This document shows positions 16,425 to 25,499 of a stretch of 64,000 nt of DNA, piece by piece. Each line of letters begins with the position of its first letter. The stretch's first letter is position 1. The stretch covers positions 23,245-87,244 of the forward strand of contig SVTK01000012.1 in assembly GCA_015063805.1 (NCBI GenBank). Direction: 5' to 3'. Made by a program: the position numbers and the translations under genes. The notes beneath the pieces were generated by a model. It was not told the DNA's origin. It was given only the letters and a program-made list of their open reading frames with translations, and did not search any database. This DNA is from Oscillospiraceae bacterium (lineage in GTDB: Bacteria; Bacillota; Clostridia; Oscillospirales; CAG-272).

Positions 16425-17822
16425 ATGCCCAATATGCAGATGAATAAAGTTCCCATGCCCGAGGCTTGTCCCGCAGAGCGCAGACGAAATTTCGAGGAGG
16501 TCGCCCGGGGTTACACGGCAGAGGATGCTGTTCTTGAGGCGCAGCGTTGCCTGAACTGTAAGAATAAGCCTTGCGTGTCGGGGTGCCCTGTGCAGGTCCG
16601 CATTCCCGAATTTATCGCCCGAGTGGCAGAAGGGAAGTTTGAAGAAGCGTACACCATTATCCGCGGCACCAATGCACTTCCCGCTGTCTGCGGACGAGTC
16701 TGTCCTCAGGAAAACCAGTGTGAGGGAAAATGTGTCCGCGGCATCAAGGGTGAGAGCGTTGCCATCGGCCGCCTGGAGCGCTTCTGCGCCGACTATCACA
16801 TGGCCAACATGGCAGAGCAAAAAAAGATGGAACCTGCCGACGATGCGCTTCGTGTGGCTGTGATTGGCTCCGGCCCCGCAGGCCTCTCCTGTGCGGGCGA
16901 GCTTGCCGCACGGGGTTACCGTGTGACGGTATTTGAGGCATTCCACATCCCGGGCGGTGTGTTGGTTTACGGCATTCCCGAGTTCCGTCTGCCCAAGGCC
17001 ATCGTACAGGCCGAGATCGACAACCTGAAGGCAATGGGGGTCGAGATCTGTCAGGATATGGTGGTGGGACGTACCGTTACGGTGGATGAGCTTTTCGACG
17101 AAGGCTTTGCAGCGGTGTTTATCGGTACCGGTGCCGGTCTGCCCGGGTTCCTGGGAATCCCCGGGGAGAATAGCTGCGGTGTCTATTCCGCGAACGAATA
17201 TCTTACCCGCGTGAACCTCATGAAAGCGTATCGCGAGGACTACAGCACCCCCGTCCTGAAGGCCAAACGGGTCGCTGTGGTGGGGGGCGGAAACGTAGCC
17301 ATGGATGCCGCCCGCTGCGCCATGCGTATGGGGGCGGATGAAGTTTCCATTGTCTACCGACGCAGTGAGGCAGAGATGCCCGCCCGCAAGGAGGAGATCC
17401 ACCACGCCAAGGAAGAGGGGATTATCTTCCGCATCCTCACCAATCCCGTTTCCATTGCCGCAGATGAGCGCGGCTTTGTCACCGCAATGATCTGTGACGT
17501 GATGGAACTGGGCGATCCCGACGCTTCCGGCCGCCGACGCCCCATGCCCACCGGGGAGCAGATTACTCTGCCTGTGGATGCTGTGATCGTTGCGGTGGGA
17601 ACCTCCCCCAATCCGTTGATCCGAATGACCACCCCCGGCCTTGATACCGACCGTCGCGGATGCATCCTTGCTCCCGATGGCGTCAGCACCAGCCGAGAGG
17701 GCGTATTCGCCGGCGGCGACGCTGTCACCGGCGCGGCTACCGTTATCTTGGCCATGGGTGCCGGACGGGATGCGGCGGAGAAGATCGATACGTACTGCAA
17801 AAACAAGTTCGGTTTGAACTGA
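16425..17822 (+). CDS. nfnB: NfnB: large subunit (glutamate synthase small-subunit-like)
   Basis: Large subunit of the Nfn transhydrogenase, often annotated as homotetrameric NADPH-dependent glutamate synthase (GltA). The N-terminus has two cysteine clusters for [4Fe-4S] centres, CLNCKNKPCVSGCP and CGRVCPQENQCEGKC. These are followed by the FAD-binding GSGPAGLSCAGELA and the NADPH-binding VVGGGNVAMDAAR. The length of 465 aa is normal. The absence of a glutamate synthase large-subunit gene nearby and the adjacent nfnA favour the transhydrogenase role. Confidence 0.88.
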   Translation: MPNMQMNKVPMPEACPAERRRNFEEVARGYTAEDAVLEAQRCLNCKNKPCVSGCPVQVRIPEFIARVAEGKFEEAYTIIRGTNALPAVCGRVCPQENQCEGKCVRGIKGESVAIGRLERFCADYHMANMAEQKKMEPADDALRVAVIGSGPAGLSCAGELAARGYRVTVFEAFHIPGGVLVYGIPEFRLPKAIVQAEIDNLKAMGVEICQDMVVGRTVTVDELFDEGFAAVFIGTGAGLPGFLGIPGENSCGVYSANEYLTRVNLMKAYREDYSTPVLKAKRVAVVGGGNVAMDAARCAMRMGADEVSIVYRRSEAEMPARKEEIHHAKEEGIIFRILTNPVSIAADERGFVTAMICDVMELGDPDASGRRRPMPTGEQITLPVDAVIVAVGTSPNPLIRMTTPGLDTDRRGCILAPDGVSTSREGVFAGGDAVTGAATVILAMGAGRDAAEKIDTYCKNKFGLN

Positions 17823-17863
17823 CAAAAACGGCTGTCGCGTTGCGAGAGTTTTCATAAGAATGG

Positions 17864-17909
17864 TTACACAAATCGGCAGAGATTCTGTTTTCTCTGCCGA
17901 TTTGTGTAA
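17864..17909. repeat. 18-bp perfect inverted repeat
   Basis: TTACACAAATCGGCAGAG (17864-17881) and its exact complement at 17892-17909, separated by 10 nt. It could terminate nfnAB transcription, but no T run follows, which is unusual for a terminator. Confidence 0.7.
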
Positions 17910-17964
17910 TAATGGAACGCAAAAACATTTCCTTTGCACAGGAAGAATGATATGAGGATAAAAA

Positions 17965-18762
17965 ATGGATTTTGAACAACTTGCCAAAATTGAAAATGAA
18001 AGTGAACGTGTCAACAGAACGTATGACATATTTAACGAGGACAGCAGGCTTAATCATTCAAAAGCAGCACGCGTTGAATTCTTGACCACCGTTCATTACA
18101 TAGAAAAATACTTAAAAAAGGGTGACAGAATACTCGATATCGGTGCAGGGGCAGGCGAATACAGCTTTTATTTTGCGCGTAAGGGATATGAAGTGTCGGC
18201 GCTTGAACTTGCGGATGCCAATATTGCGGCTTTCCGAAAGAAGCTTACGCCCGACGATAAAATTGATCTCATTCAAGGCAATGCGCTTGACCTATCTTGG
18301 TATGAGGACAAGACGTTTGACATCGTGCTTCTGTTCGGCCCGCTTTATCACTTGAAGAATGACGAGGATAAGCAGAAATGTATCCGCGAAGCAAAGCGTG
18401 TTTGTAAAGATGGCGGCAAGATCTTCTTCGCCTTTATCTCCAACGACTTTGTTTTCCTTACAGAATTTGGATACGACGTTAATTATTTCAGTAACGGTGA
18501 CTACAACAAGGAAACCTTCAAACTCAACGATTTTCCGTTTGTTTTCCATACGGTTGGTGCTGCGAGAAAGCTTCTTTCAGATGGTAGTGTAAATGTACTG
18601 CACGAGGTAGCATCCGATGGTGCAAGCGAACTTTTGGCGGCAAAAATCAATGAGATGAGCGACGAGGACTACGCGCAGTATCTTCGGTACCATCTCTATA
18701 TATGCGAGAAACCGGAATTGCTTGGTATGACAAATCATCTGCTGTTTGTGGGTGAAAGATAA
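17965..18762 (+). CDS. Class I SAM-dependent methyltransferase
   Basis: A 265-aa methyltransferase of unknown target. The SAM-binding motif I is ILDIGAGAGEYSFYFARKG (residues ~54-72). Motif II-like acidic end SALELAD and motif IV-like FDIVLLFGPLYHL follow, then KRVCKDGGKIFFAF as motif VI region. This pattern is common to small-molecule and antibiotic-resistance-associated methyltransferases. The gene is visibly richer in A/T than its neighbours, with many AAA, AAT and TTT codons, and sits between two strong inverted repeats, which suggests a separate origin. A weak ATGAGGA precedes ATG 17965. Confidence 0.85.
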   Translation: MDFEQLAKIENESERVNRTYDIFNEDSRLNHSKAARVEFLTTVHYIEKYLKKGDRILDIGAGAGEYSFYFARKGYEVSALELADANIAAFRKKLTPDDKIDLIQGNALDLSWYEDKTFDIVLLFGPLYHLKNDEDKQKCIREAKRVCKDGGKIFFAFISNDFVFLTEFGYDVNYFSNGDYNKETFKLNDFPFVFHTVGAARKLLSDGSVNVLHEVASDGASELLAAKINEMSDEDYAQYLRYHLYICEKPELLGMTNHLLFVGER

Positions 18763-18773
18763 CGATAAGCACA

Positions 18774-18812
18774 ACCCCCGACAGACTTTTGTAGTCTGTC
18801 GGGGGTAACGAT
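18774..18812 (+). terminator. Terminator after the methyltransferase gene
   Basis: ACCCCCGACAGACT, loop TTTGT, AGTCTGTCGGGGGT: a 14-bp perfect GC-rich stem, but with only a poor T run after it. Confidence 0.7.
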
Positions 18813-18887
18813 TTGTTTGCAGCGGATCAAGCAATATTTTGCGAGTCTACTTCCTTATGAGGATCTGCTTTGGGAGACAGCCGTTTT

Positions 18888-19250
18888 TTATTTTCCTTGA
18901 CAGTAACTGCAGAGGCGTGATTTGCCCGCTTTCTCAGCTTCTGCGATCGATCCGGTGCGGACAGTGCTGGCCCGCTTCAGCGATGCACAGGCAGGATCGG
19001 TGTGCCACACCTGGCCGCCGTCTGTCCAATATACCGCAGTGTCGGATGAAACGGCTTCTGTCGATTCAGCAGCGGCGAGCTTGCTTTCTTCGGCAAGTGC
19101 CGATTCCCAGGCTTCGCGAATCATCTCTCTAATCTGCTCTGCGCTGACCGTTTCCACGCCTTCGACGGGCGGTTTTTCTGCGCAGCCAATGAGTAAAAGA
19201 AGGCAGACTGCCATCAGTGGGAAGACGGGATGAAATTTGCGTTTTGTCAT
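18888..19250 (-). CDS. Small lipoprotein with C-terminal Cys-pair motif
   Basis: A 120-aa exported protein of unknown function. The N-terminus is a lipoprotein signal (LLLLIGC lipobox, Cys ~23), followed by a helical acidic middle part. The C-terminus VYWTDGGQVWHTDPAC...RLCSYC has the layout Y-x-T-x-x-G-x-x-x-H-x-x-x-x-C, then C-x-x-C. I recognise this as a small motif appended to many secreted Firmicutes proteins and possibly metal binding. ATG at 19248-19250; it begins 6 bp after the stop of the upstream aminotransferase gene, so they are likely co-transcribed. Confidence 0.7.
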   Translation of the reverse strand: MTKRKFHPVFPLMAVCLLLLIGCAEKPPVEGVETVSAEQIREMIREAWESALAEESKLAAAESTEAVSSDTAVYWTDGGQVWHTDPACASLKRASTVRTGSIAEAEKAGKSRLCSYCQGK

Positions 19251-19256
19251 CACAGG

Positions 19257-20447
19257 TCAGCTCTTCATTACACGGACGATTCGCTGAGCAGCTTCCTCAA
19301 GAATGGCGCGGGGTGCGGCAATGTTGACCCGCATATAACCGAGATAATCCTCTCCAAACCATTCTCCCGGATCGGGAACCACACGCGCCGTCTCGCAGAG
19401 ACGACAGAAAATTTGATCGGCAGGAATCCCGCAGCCGCGGAAATCTGCCCAAAGCAGATAAGTAGAATCAGGATTGGCGAGGCGGATGCCGGGCAGATTT
19501 TTTTGCAGATATTCCCGGATGAATGCCATGTTGCCGTCGAGATAGCTGCAGAGCTCGTCCACATAATAAGCAGACTTTCTATAGGAAGCTTCCACTACAT
19601 CTGCGCTGACGAAAGATGAGGTGGGAATGTGCATGGAACTCCAGAAACCGGACAATTTCTCTCTTTCTTCGTGGTTCTTGACGATCATGTATGCCGAGTG
19701 AGTGCCTGCGATATTAAAACTCTTGGAAGGTGAGCCCAATTGCAGAATGCGGTCTGTGCACGGAGCAACGGACAAAATCGGGGTGAATTTATTGCCTTTC
19801 AGCATGATGTCGGAATGGATTTCGTCGCTGATCAAGTATACGTCGTTTTCCGCACAAATGGTGCAGATCTTTCTCAGCTCATCGGGGGTGTACACCCGGC
19901 CGGTGGGGTTGTGGGGAGAGCAGAGGATCATCATTTTTGTGCGGGGCTCGGCGGCGAGTCGGCGGAGATCCTCAAAATCAATATCATAGGAAAGCACACC
20001 GTCACAGTAGCGCTCAATCAGCTTATTCTCGCGGATCACGCGACCCATACCTTTGGGAACCCCTACAAAAGGCGGGTAGATCGGGGGTTGAACAATGATG
20101 CCATCCCCGGGCTCGGAAAACACCGAAATTGCGGCAGAAATGCCGGCAACAACGCCTGGGCTCGGAAGAATCTCATCGGCCGATACAGACAGGCCATGGC
20201 GGGTCTGCATCCAGTGGATTACTGCCTCATCAAAGCGGGAGGCCAGGGTCCGATATCCCAGTACACCGGGGGCAGTTGCACACTTGACTGCATCAAGGAT
20301 TTCGGGGGCGCAGAAAAAGTCCATGTCGGCCACCCACATGGGGATAAGGTCTGCTCCGGGGGCAAGGTGAAACTCTGCCGCGGTGCAATCCCATTTCACC
20401 GAATCGGTGCCGAGGCGGGAAGGGGCCAGGTCAAAATTCATTTTCAT
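19257..20447 (-). CDS. MalY/PatB-type PLP aminotransferase (cystathionine beta-lyase-like)
   Basis: A fold-type I PLP enzyme of 396 aa. The MalY/PatB family is indicated by MWVADMDFFCAPEI near residues 37-50 and by SPSKSFNIAGTHSAYMIV with the Schiff-base Lys. SPHNPTGRVYTPDEL and ISDEIHSDIML are further conserved blocks. Family members cleave cystathionine or cysteine S-conjugates or transaminate; beta-lyase activity is inferred. GGAG lies 7 bases before ATG 20447. It diverges from the metK transcription unit with its SAM riboswitch, which is compatible with a role in sulfur amino acid metabolism. Confidence 0.88.
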   Translation of the reverse strand: MKMNFDLAPSRLGTDSVKWDCTAAEFHLAPGADLIPMWVADMDFFCAPEILDAVKCATAPGVLGYRTLASRFDEAVIHWMQTRHGLSVSADEILPSPGVVAGISAAISVFSEPGDGIIVQPPIYPPFVGVPKGMGRVIRENKLIERYCDGVLSYDIDFEDLRRLAAEPRTKMMILCSPHNPTGRVYTPDELRKICTICAENDVYLISDEIHSDIMLKGNKFTPILSVAPCTDRILQLGSPSKSFNIAGTHSAYMIVKNHEEREKLSGFWSSMHIPTSSFVSADVVEASYRKSAYYVDELCSYLDGNMAFIREYLQKNLPGIRLANPDSTYLLWADFRGCGIPADQIFCRLCETARVVPDPGEWFGEDYLGYMRVNIAAPRAILEEAAQRIVRVMKS

Positions 20448-20489
20448 TGATGTTCTCCTGCTTTGTTCAGAAAATTTGGTTCTGGGAAT

Positions 20490-20518
20490 ATTTTAACACA
20501 TTGCGGCAAAAATTGCAA
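20490..20518 (-). promoter_or_regulatory. Sigma-A promoter for the MalY/PatB-like gene
   Basis: On minus, TTGCAA (20513-20518), 17-nt spacer, TAAAAT (20490-20495), 43 bp before the ATG. Confidence 0.55.
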
Positions 20519-20599
20519 GAGCAGAACGCGCTTTGGTCATTCCGACCCACAGATGAGCCTCTTTTCTGCAAAAAAACGCAAAAAAATATATTCTACCTC

Positions 20600-20628
20600 T
20601 TGCAAAACCGAAGAATATATGTTATACT
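20600..20628 (+). promoter_or_regulatory. Sigma-A promoter for the SAM riboswitch-metK transcript
   Basis: TTGCAA (20600-20605), 17-nt spacer, TATACT (20623-20628), starting transcription just before the aptamer. Confidence 0.75.
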
Positions 20629-20635
20629 GTACACA

Positions 20636-20763
20636 ATTCTTATCAAGAGTGGCGGAGGGACTGGCCCTGTGAAGCCCGGCAACCTGCAGATGCAAGGTGC
20701 TAATTCCCGAGAGATGAGACGCAGTATTGCTGTGCGGTCCCTCGGTGACGAGGGCGTTTTTTT
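20636..20763 (+). promoter_or_regulatory. SAM-I (S-box) riboswitch controlling metK
   Basis: The aptamer carries the nearly invariant S-box blocks: CTTATCAAGAGTGG (20639 on), GGAGGGACTGGCCCTGTGAA, GCCCGGCAACC, GGTGCTAATTCC and GATGAG (20713-20718). The expression platform is a terminator hairpin CCCTCG-GTGA-CGAGGG (20739-20754) with a seven-T run ending at 20763. Known mechanism: S-adenosylmethionine binding favours the terminator and shuts off metK. Confidence 0.95.
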
Positions 20764-20811
20764 ATGCGCAGCGGCAAGATTCTTCCGGCAAACATAGAGA
20801 AAGGTTTAGAT

Positions 20812-21990
20812 ATGGAAAACAGACGTTTATTTACCTCCGAATCGGTGACCGAAGGCCATCCCGATAAAATCTGCGATAAGATCTCGGATGCAGTCCTTGA
20901 CGCAATGCTCGCCCAGGATCCCATGTCCCGTGTTGCCTGCGAAACCTGCACCACCACCGGCATGGTGATGGTCATGGGTGAGATCACCACCAAGGCGATT
21001 GTGGATATTCCCGCTCTCGTTCGTTCTACCGTTGAAGAGATCGGTTATGACCGCGCGAAATTCGGCTTTGACTGTCACACCTGTGCAGTGCTTAACTCCA
21101 TCCATGAGCAGTCCCCCGACATTGCCATGGGCGTAGACCGCTCCCTTGAGGCAAAGGCGAGCGGTACCGATGCATACGATATCGGCGCCGGTGACCAGGG
21201 CATGATGTTCGGTTATGCCTGCGACGAAACCGAGGAGCTGATGCCCCTTCCCATTTCGCTGGCCCATAAGCTGGCACGTCAGTTGACTGCTGTCCGTAAG
21301 GACGGCACCCTGACCTACCTCCGTCCCGACGGAAAGACCCAGGTTACGGTGGAATATGTGGACGATCGTCCCGTGCGCGTGGATACCATCGTCATTTCGA
21401 CCCAGCACGCACCCGAAGTGGAGATCGAGCAGATTCGCAGCGATATGATCACCCATGTGATTGGGCCCATCATTTCGGCTGATCTGATGAAGAATACCAA
21501 GATTTATGTCAACCCCACCGGCCGCTTTGTGGTTGGCGGTCCTCAGGGCGACAGCGGCCTGACCGGCCGTAAGATCATCGTAGACACTTACGGCGGATAT
21601 GCCCGTCACGGCGGCGGTGCTTTCTCGGGCAAAGATCCCACTAAGGTAGACCGCTCCGCAGCTTATGCGGCCCGCTACATTGCCAAGAATGTGGTTGCTG
21701 CAGGCCTTGCTCGCAAGTGTGAGGTGCAGTTGGCTTACGCCATCGGTGTGGCACAGCCCGTATCGGTTCTGCTGGATACCTTCGGCACCGCAGTGGTGGA
21801 CGAGGCACGCATTCGCGATGCCGTTCTCGCCAACATCGACCTGCGCCCTGCCGCGATTATCGAACGCTTCGGCCTTCGCCGCCCCATCTATTCTGCGCTG
21901 GCTGCCTACGGCCACATGGGCAGAGAAGATGTGGATGCCCCCTGGGAGAAGAGAGATATGGCCGACGCACTGCGCGCCGCGCTGAACTGA
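20812..21990 (+). CDS. metK: S-adenosylmethionine synthetase
   Basis: Makes SAM from methionine and ATP. Signature sequences are [20 protein letters not shown] at the N-terminus, [12 protein letters not shown] (methionine-binding loop) and [16 protein letters not shown] (P-loop-like). The 392 aa length is normal. ATG 20812 follows GAGAAAGG; an in-frame ATG at 20764 lies within the terminator region and is rejected. It is controlled by the SAM-I riboswitch directly upstream, giving end-product feedback. Confidence 0.97.
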   Translation: MENRRLFTSESVTEGHPDKICDKISDAVLDAMLAQDPMSRVACETCTTTGMVMVMGEITTKAIVDIPALVRSTVEEIGYDRAKFGFDCHTCAVLNSIHEQSPDIAMGVDRSLEAKASGTDAYDIGAGDQGMMFGYACDETEELMPLPISLAHKLARQLTAVRKDGTLTYLRPDGKTQVTVEYVDDRPVRVDTIVISTQHAPEVEIEQIRSDMITHVIGPIISADLMKNTKIYVNPTGRFVVGGPQGDSGLTGRKIIVDTYGGYARHGGGAFSGKDPTKVDRSAAYAARYIAKNVVAAGLARKCEVQLAYAIGVAQPVSVLLDTFGTAVVDEARIRDAVLANIDLRPAAIIERFGLRRPIYSALAAYGHMGREDVDAPWEKRDMADALRAALN

Positions 21991-22038
21991 TCACATAAAT
22001 TCATTGCGCCGCATATCCTTTACCGAGGAGGAATTGAT

Positions 22039-22359
22039 ATGTGGCGCATTGTTTTCGAGGTCGTCGCGGCAATGCTTGCGGTGTGGGGGCTGTATTGTGC
22101 CCTCCGTGCGCTGGGGGAACTGTTTTTTGTCCCTCGGGCATATGCGGTGGCCGTTCATTTGCGGGAAGGGGAGACGGCGGCATCTCTTTCCTCCCGGATT
22201 ATAGAAGCAAGGCTTGCCTTGAGCGGAAGCGCGGAACAGAGGGTGCTTCTCCTCTGTGATGCAGGGAAGTGCTGGGATGAAGAAGTGGAAGCCATCCTTC
22301 GGGAGCACACCGGTGAAGTGCTTACCGTAGTGCCGCGGGATGGGCAAAAAGAAGAATGA
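22039..22359 (+). CDS. Small single-span membrane protein, unknown function
   Basis: A 106-aa protein that I do not recognise. One hydrophobic segment (residues ~5-30) is followed by a soluble part ending in a charged tail. The middle, AYAVAVHLREGETAASLSSRI, and the VLLLCDAGKC segment have the alternation of an alpha/beta fold. GAGGAGG six to eight bases before ATG 22039 supports translation. It lies between metK and recD2 on the same strand with short gaps, so it may be transcribed with recD2. Confidence 0.7.
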   Translation: MWRIVFEVVAAMLAVWGLYCALRALGELFFVPRAYAVAVHLREGETAASLSSRIIEARLALSGSAEQRVLLLCDAGKCWDEEVEAILREHTGEVLTVVPRDGQKEE

Positions 22360-22380
22360 CCGAAGAAAGGACGGACTGTG

Positions 22381-24627
22381 ATGGGTGAGGTGATGCCGTA
22401 CATGACCGAGCATCCCGATGACGCGGGGATCATTCGGATCGGTGGGAGTATAGAGCACGTCATTTACAGCAATGAGGAAAATGGTTATTCCATCTGCGAT
22501 ATGGGCACCGATGACGACGAGCTGATTACCATCGTCGGCACGATGCCCTTTATTGCCGAGGGGGAAGAGGTGGTTGTGTATGGGAAATGGATCCACAACC
22601 CCAAATATGGCCGTCAGTTTGCAGTGCAGAATTACGAGAAAATCCTCCCTGCCGATGTGAATTCCATCCTTCGCTATCTTTCCTCGGGGAGCATTAAAGG
22701 GATAGGCCCCAAAACGGCCCTCCGAATTGTGGAAGCTTACGGTGCAGAGAGCTTTGATGTGATCGAGCACCATCCCGACTGGCTGGCGGAGGTCAAAGGA
22801 ATATCCCGTAAGTCCGCGGAGAAGATTTCGGAAGAGTTCCGCGCACAGTCGGGAATGCGGTCGGCAATGCTCTTTTTCCGGGATTTCTTCGGTCCTGCCA
22901 CCACCATGCGAATCTATAAAAAGTGGGGCGGCGGCGCAGTGGATATTGCGAAACATAACCCCTACCGCCTGTGCGATGAAATAGACGGCGTTGGCTTTGA
23001 GCGTGCCGACGCCATGGCTGAGCGGCTTGGTCTTGCCCGGGACAGCGCGGCGAGGATCAACAGTGGGATTCGCTATTTGCTGACGGTGAACGGAATCCAG
23101 AACGGTCATGTGTGTCTGCCTCGGGAAAAACTGGCGGACTCCGCGGCAGCTTTGCTCGGCGTGAGCCGTGAGCAGGCGGATGGTGCTATCTCCGATCTGC
23201 TCAAATACGATTTGCTGAAATATACCCGCATCGAAGGGGTACAGTTTATCTATCCCGAGGATGCCTACAACGACGAAAAATACATTGCAGAAAAGCTCGT
23301 TCTTCTGGAACGTACTTGCGCCGGGCTATCTCACGCGGATATTGAACGGTTTATTCTCAGAGAAGAGCAGGAGGGCGGCATATCTTACGCTGCGCAGCAG
23401 AAGCAAGCGATTTATGATGCCCTTCGTTCCGGCGTCATGCTGCTGACCGGCGGCCCCGGAACGGGAAAGACTACCGTGGTACGGGCACTGCTGGATATTT
23501 TCGAGAGCATGGGTTATAAGGTCGCTCTGGCCGCCCCCACCGGGCGGGCTGCCATGCGAATGTCAGCCGCCTGCGCAAGGGAGGCAAAGACCATCCACCG
23601 TCTGCTGGAGATGGAGTATTCCGAAAACGAGCGGATGCACTTCTCCCGGGATGAGAGCAATTTGCTTGGCGAGAATGTAATCATCATTGATGAGGCGTCC
23701 ATGATTGACAATGCCTTACTGGCGGCTTTGCTTCGAGCCGTGAAACCGGGGGCGCATTTTATCCTCATCGGCGATGCCGATCAGCTTCCCTCGGTGGGAG
23801 CGGGACGCGTTTTGTGGGATCTCATCGGCAGCGGCCGCTTTGCCACGGTGCGCCTGACCGAGATCTTCCGCCAGGCCCAGTCCAGCCTCATCATTACCAA
23901 TGCCCACCGGATCAACAGCGGAGAGATGCCGGTGCTGACGGTCAAGGACAACGACTTTTTCTTTCTGCCCCGTGGCGGAGAGCGGGAGATTGCCGCGACC
24001 GTGGCAGACCTTTGGCTGAATCGCCTGCCCCGGAGCTATGGGGAAGAGACTCGGGATCGGATTCAGGTTATTTCCCCTTCCCGAAAAGGAGGGGCGGGAA
24101 CCGAAAGCCTGAATATTGTCCTCCAGCAGGCCCTCAACCCCCCCGATCTGCAGAAGCGGGAGTATAAGTTCCGGGACATCACCTTCCGCGAAGGGGATCG
24201 TGTTATGCAGATCCGCAACAACTACGACCTGGAATGGGAGACTGAACATAAGCAGGGGCAGGGGATCTTCAACGGCGACATCGGCGTGATCAAAACCATT
24301 GATTCCCACGATCGGATGATGGAGATCAGCTTCGACGATAAGCTTGTGCGCTACGATTTCAGCAATCTGGAGGATCTGGAGCACGCCTATGCCATTACGG
24401 TGCACAAAAGCCAGGGAAGTGAGTATCCCATTGTGATCCTGCCCGCATACAACTGCGCACAGATGCTGCTCACAAGAAACCTTCTGTACACCGCTGTCAC
24501 CCGTGCCCAGAGCATGGTGATCGTGGTGGGAAGCGCAGATATTCTGCGGACTATGGTGGAAAATAACCGACAATCCATGCGATACACCGGCCTTGCATTC
24601 CGGTTGGCACGGGGAGAAAATGAATGA
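22381..24627 (+). CDS. recD2: RecD2-type 5'-3' DNA helicase
   Basis: A superfamily 1B helicase (748 aa) of the RecD2/YrrC type, which acts without RecBC in Gram-positive genome maintenance. An N-terminal OB-like part (IEHVIYSNEENGYSICDMG) is followed by a helix-hairpin-helix region (SIKGIGPKTALRIVE). The helicase core has Walker A GGPGTGKTTVV (about residue 358), Walker B IIIDEASMID, LIGDADQLPSVG (motif III), and ITVHKSQGSEYP near the C-terminus (motif V). ATG 22381 or the adjacent GTG 22378 could start it; AAAGGA is 6-9 bases upstream. Its stop overlaps comF. Confidence 0.95.
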   Translation: MGEVMPYMTEHPDDAGIIRIGGSIEHVIYSNEENGYSICDMGTDDDELITIVGTMPFIAEGEEVVVYGKWIHNPKYGRQFAVQNYEKILPADVNSILRYLSSGSIKGIGPKTALRIVEAYGAESFDVIEHHPDWLAEVKGISRKSAEKISEEFRAQSGMRSAMLFFRDFFGPATTMRIYKKWGGGAVDIAKHNPYRLCDEIDGVGFERADAMAERLGLARDSAARINSGIRYLLTVNGIQNGHVCLPREKLADSAAALLGVSREQADGAISDLLKYDLLKYTRIEGVQFIYPEDAYNDEKYIAEKLVLLERTCAGLSHADIERFILREEQEGGISYAAQQKQAIYDALRSGVMLLTGGPGTGKTTVVRALLDIFESMGYKVALAAPTGRAAMRMSAACAREAKTIHRLLEMEYSENERMHFSRDESNLLGENVIIIDEASMIDNALLAALLRAVKPGAHFILIGDADQLPSVGAGRVLWDLIGSGRFATVRLTEIFRQAQSSLIITNAHRINSGEMPVLTVKDNDFFFLPRGGEREIAATVADLWLNRLPRSYGEETRDRIQVISPSRKGGAGTESLNIVLQQALNPPDLQKREYKFRDITFREGDRVMQIRNNYDLEWETEHKQGQGIFNGDIGVIKTIDSHDRMMEISFDDKLVRYDFSNLEDLEHAYAITVHKSQGSEYPIVILPAYNCAQMLLTRNLLYTAVTRAQSMVIVVGSADILRTMVENNRQSMRYTGLAFRLARGENE

Positions 24628-25391
24628 AAAAACGTTCTGTGCGGAGATTCCTGTGGTATTTGGCTGCGGTACCTCGCTGTGCCGTTTGCGGATGTTTGCT
24701 TGGTGCGGCGGAGGTTATGCGGGGGTACAGCGGTTCCGACGTGCTTTGCCCCGAATGCCGTGCCGAATGGGAGAGGGAAAAGCTGACTCTCTGCGATGCC
24801 TGCGGTCTTCCGGCCGTGGACTGCCGCTGTATGCCGACCGCATTGCGCAAGGCCGGGGCAGAGACGCTGATCTGCCTTGGCGATTATTCGGCAGAAGGTG
24901 CTGTCGGGCGCATGATCCTTCGCCTGAAAAAGATCCGTCTTCGCCGCGCGGCCGCATTTGCGGCGGCCCAACTCTCGCCAGGTATCAAGCGAGCACTCGT
25001 CATGGGCAACAGTTCACCTGATATCCTTACCGTGACCTGGACGCCACGCACAAAGAAGGCGAAGCGGAAATACGGTCATGATCAGGCTGAGCTTCTTGCT
25101 CGTACTTTGGCCGATGAATTGGGCTGTGCCTGTTTGTCTTTGATTCTGCGATGCCGTGAAAACAAGGAGCAGAAAATGCTCGGTGCAGAAGAGCGAATGG
25201 AAAATGTGCAGAAGGTTTTTGCAGTTAATCCCAAGTTCAGCGCGGCCGGAAAGACGATTTTGCTGGTAGATGATGTGGTCACCTCCGGCGCATCTCTCGG
25301 ACAGGCTTGTGCGCTCTTGCTGACTGCCGGTGCCGAGCGGGTTCTCTGCGCGGCACCGGGACGCAGCAGATCGCGGAAAAATCAAAAATAG
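24624..25391 (+). CDS. comF: ComF-family phosphoribosyltransferase-like protein
   Basis: A 255-aa ComF-type protein. The N-terminal zinc-finger-like part has CAVCGCLL, CPEC, CDACG and CRC cysteines. The C-terminal part is a PRTase fold with the PRPP-binding signature ILLVDDVVTSGASLGQ. In naturally competent bacteria ComF participates in processing imported single strands, while in non-competent species its role is unclear. A comEC gene is found 20 kb away in this window. The ATGA overlap with recD2 implies coupled translation. Confidence 0.9.
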   Translation: MKKRSVRRFLWYLAAVPRCAVCGCLLGAAEVMRGYSGSDVLCPECRAEWEREKLTLCDACGLPAVDCRCMPTALRKAGAETLICLGDYSAEGAVGRMILRLKKIRLRRAAAFAAAQLSPGIKRALVMGNSSPDILTVTWTPRTKKAKRKYGHDQAELLARTLADELGCACLSLILRCRENKEQKMLGAEERMENVQKVFAVNPKFSAAGKTILLVDDVVTSGASLGQACALLLTAGAERVLCAAPGRSRSRKNQK

Positions 25392-25393
25392 CA

Positions 25394-25422
25394 TTGCATT
25401 TTGTCGGCAAATCATGTATAAT
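25394..25422 (+). promoter_or_regulatory. Sigma-A promoter for mreB
   Basis: TTGCAT (25394-25399), 17-nt spacer, perfect TATAAT (25417-25422), 78 bp before the mreB ATG. Confidence 0.75.
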
Positions 25423-25499
25423 ATTTGAAAGGTCTGTTTTGCAGATCCGCAAATCGGCATTTTGATGTGCGATTTTGCGTTTGGATGAAAGGGAGAACC

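Noticed and set aside
16335..18029. 564-codon minus-strand frame opposite nfnB
   Set aside because: Antisense of nfnB; His/Gly-rich translation typical of a complementary strand, no start signal.
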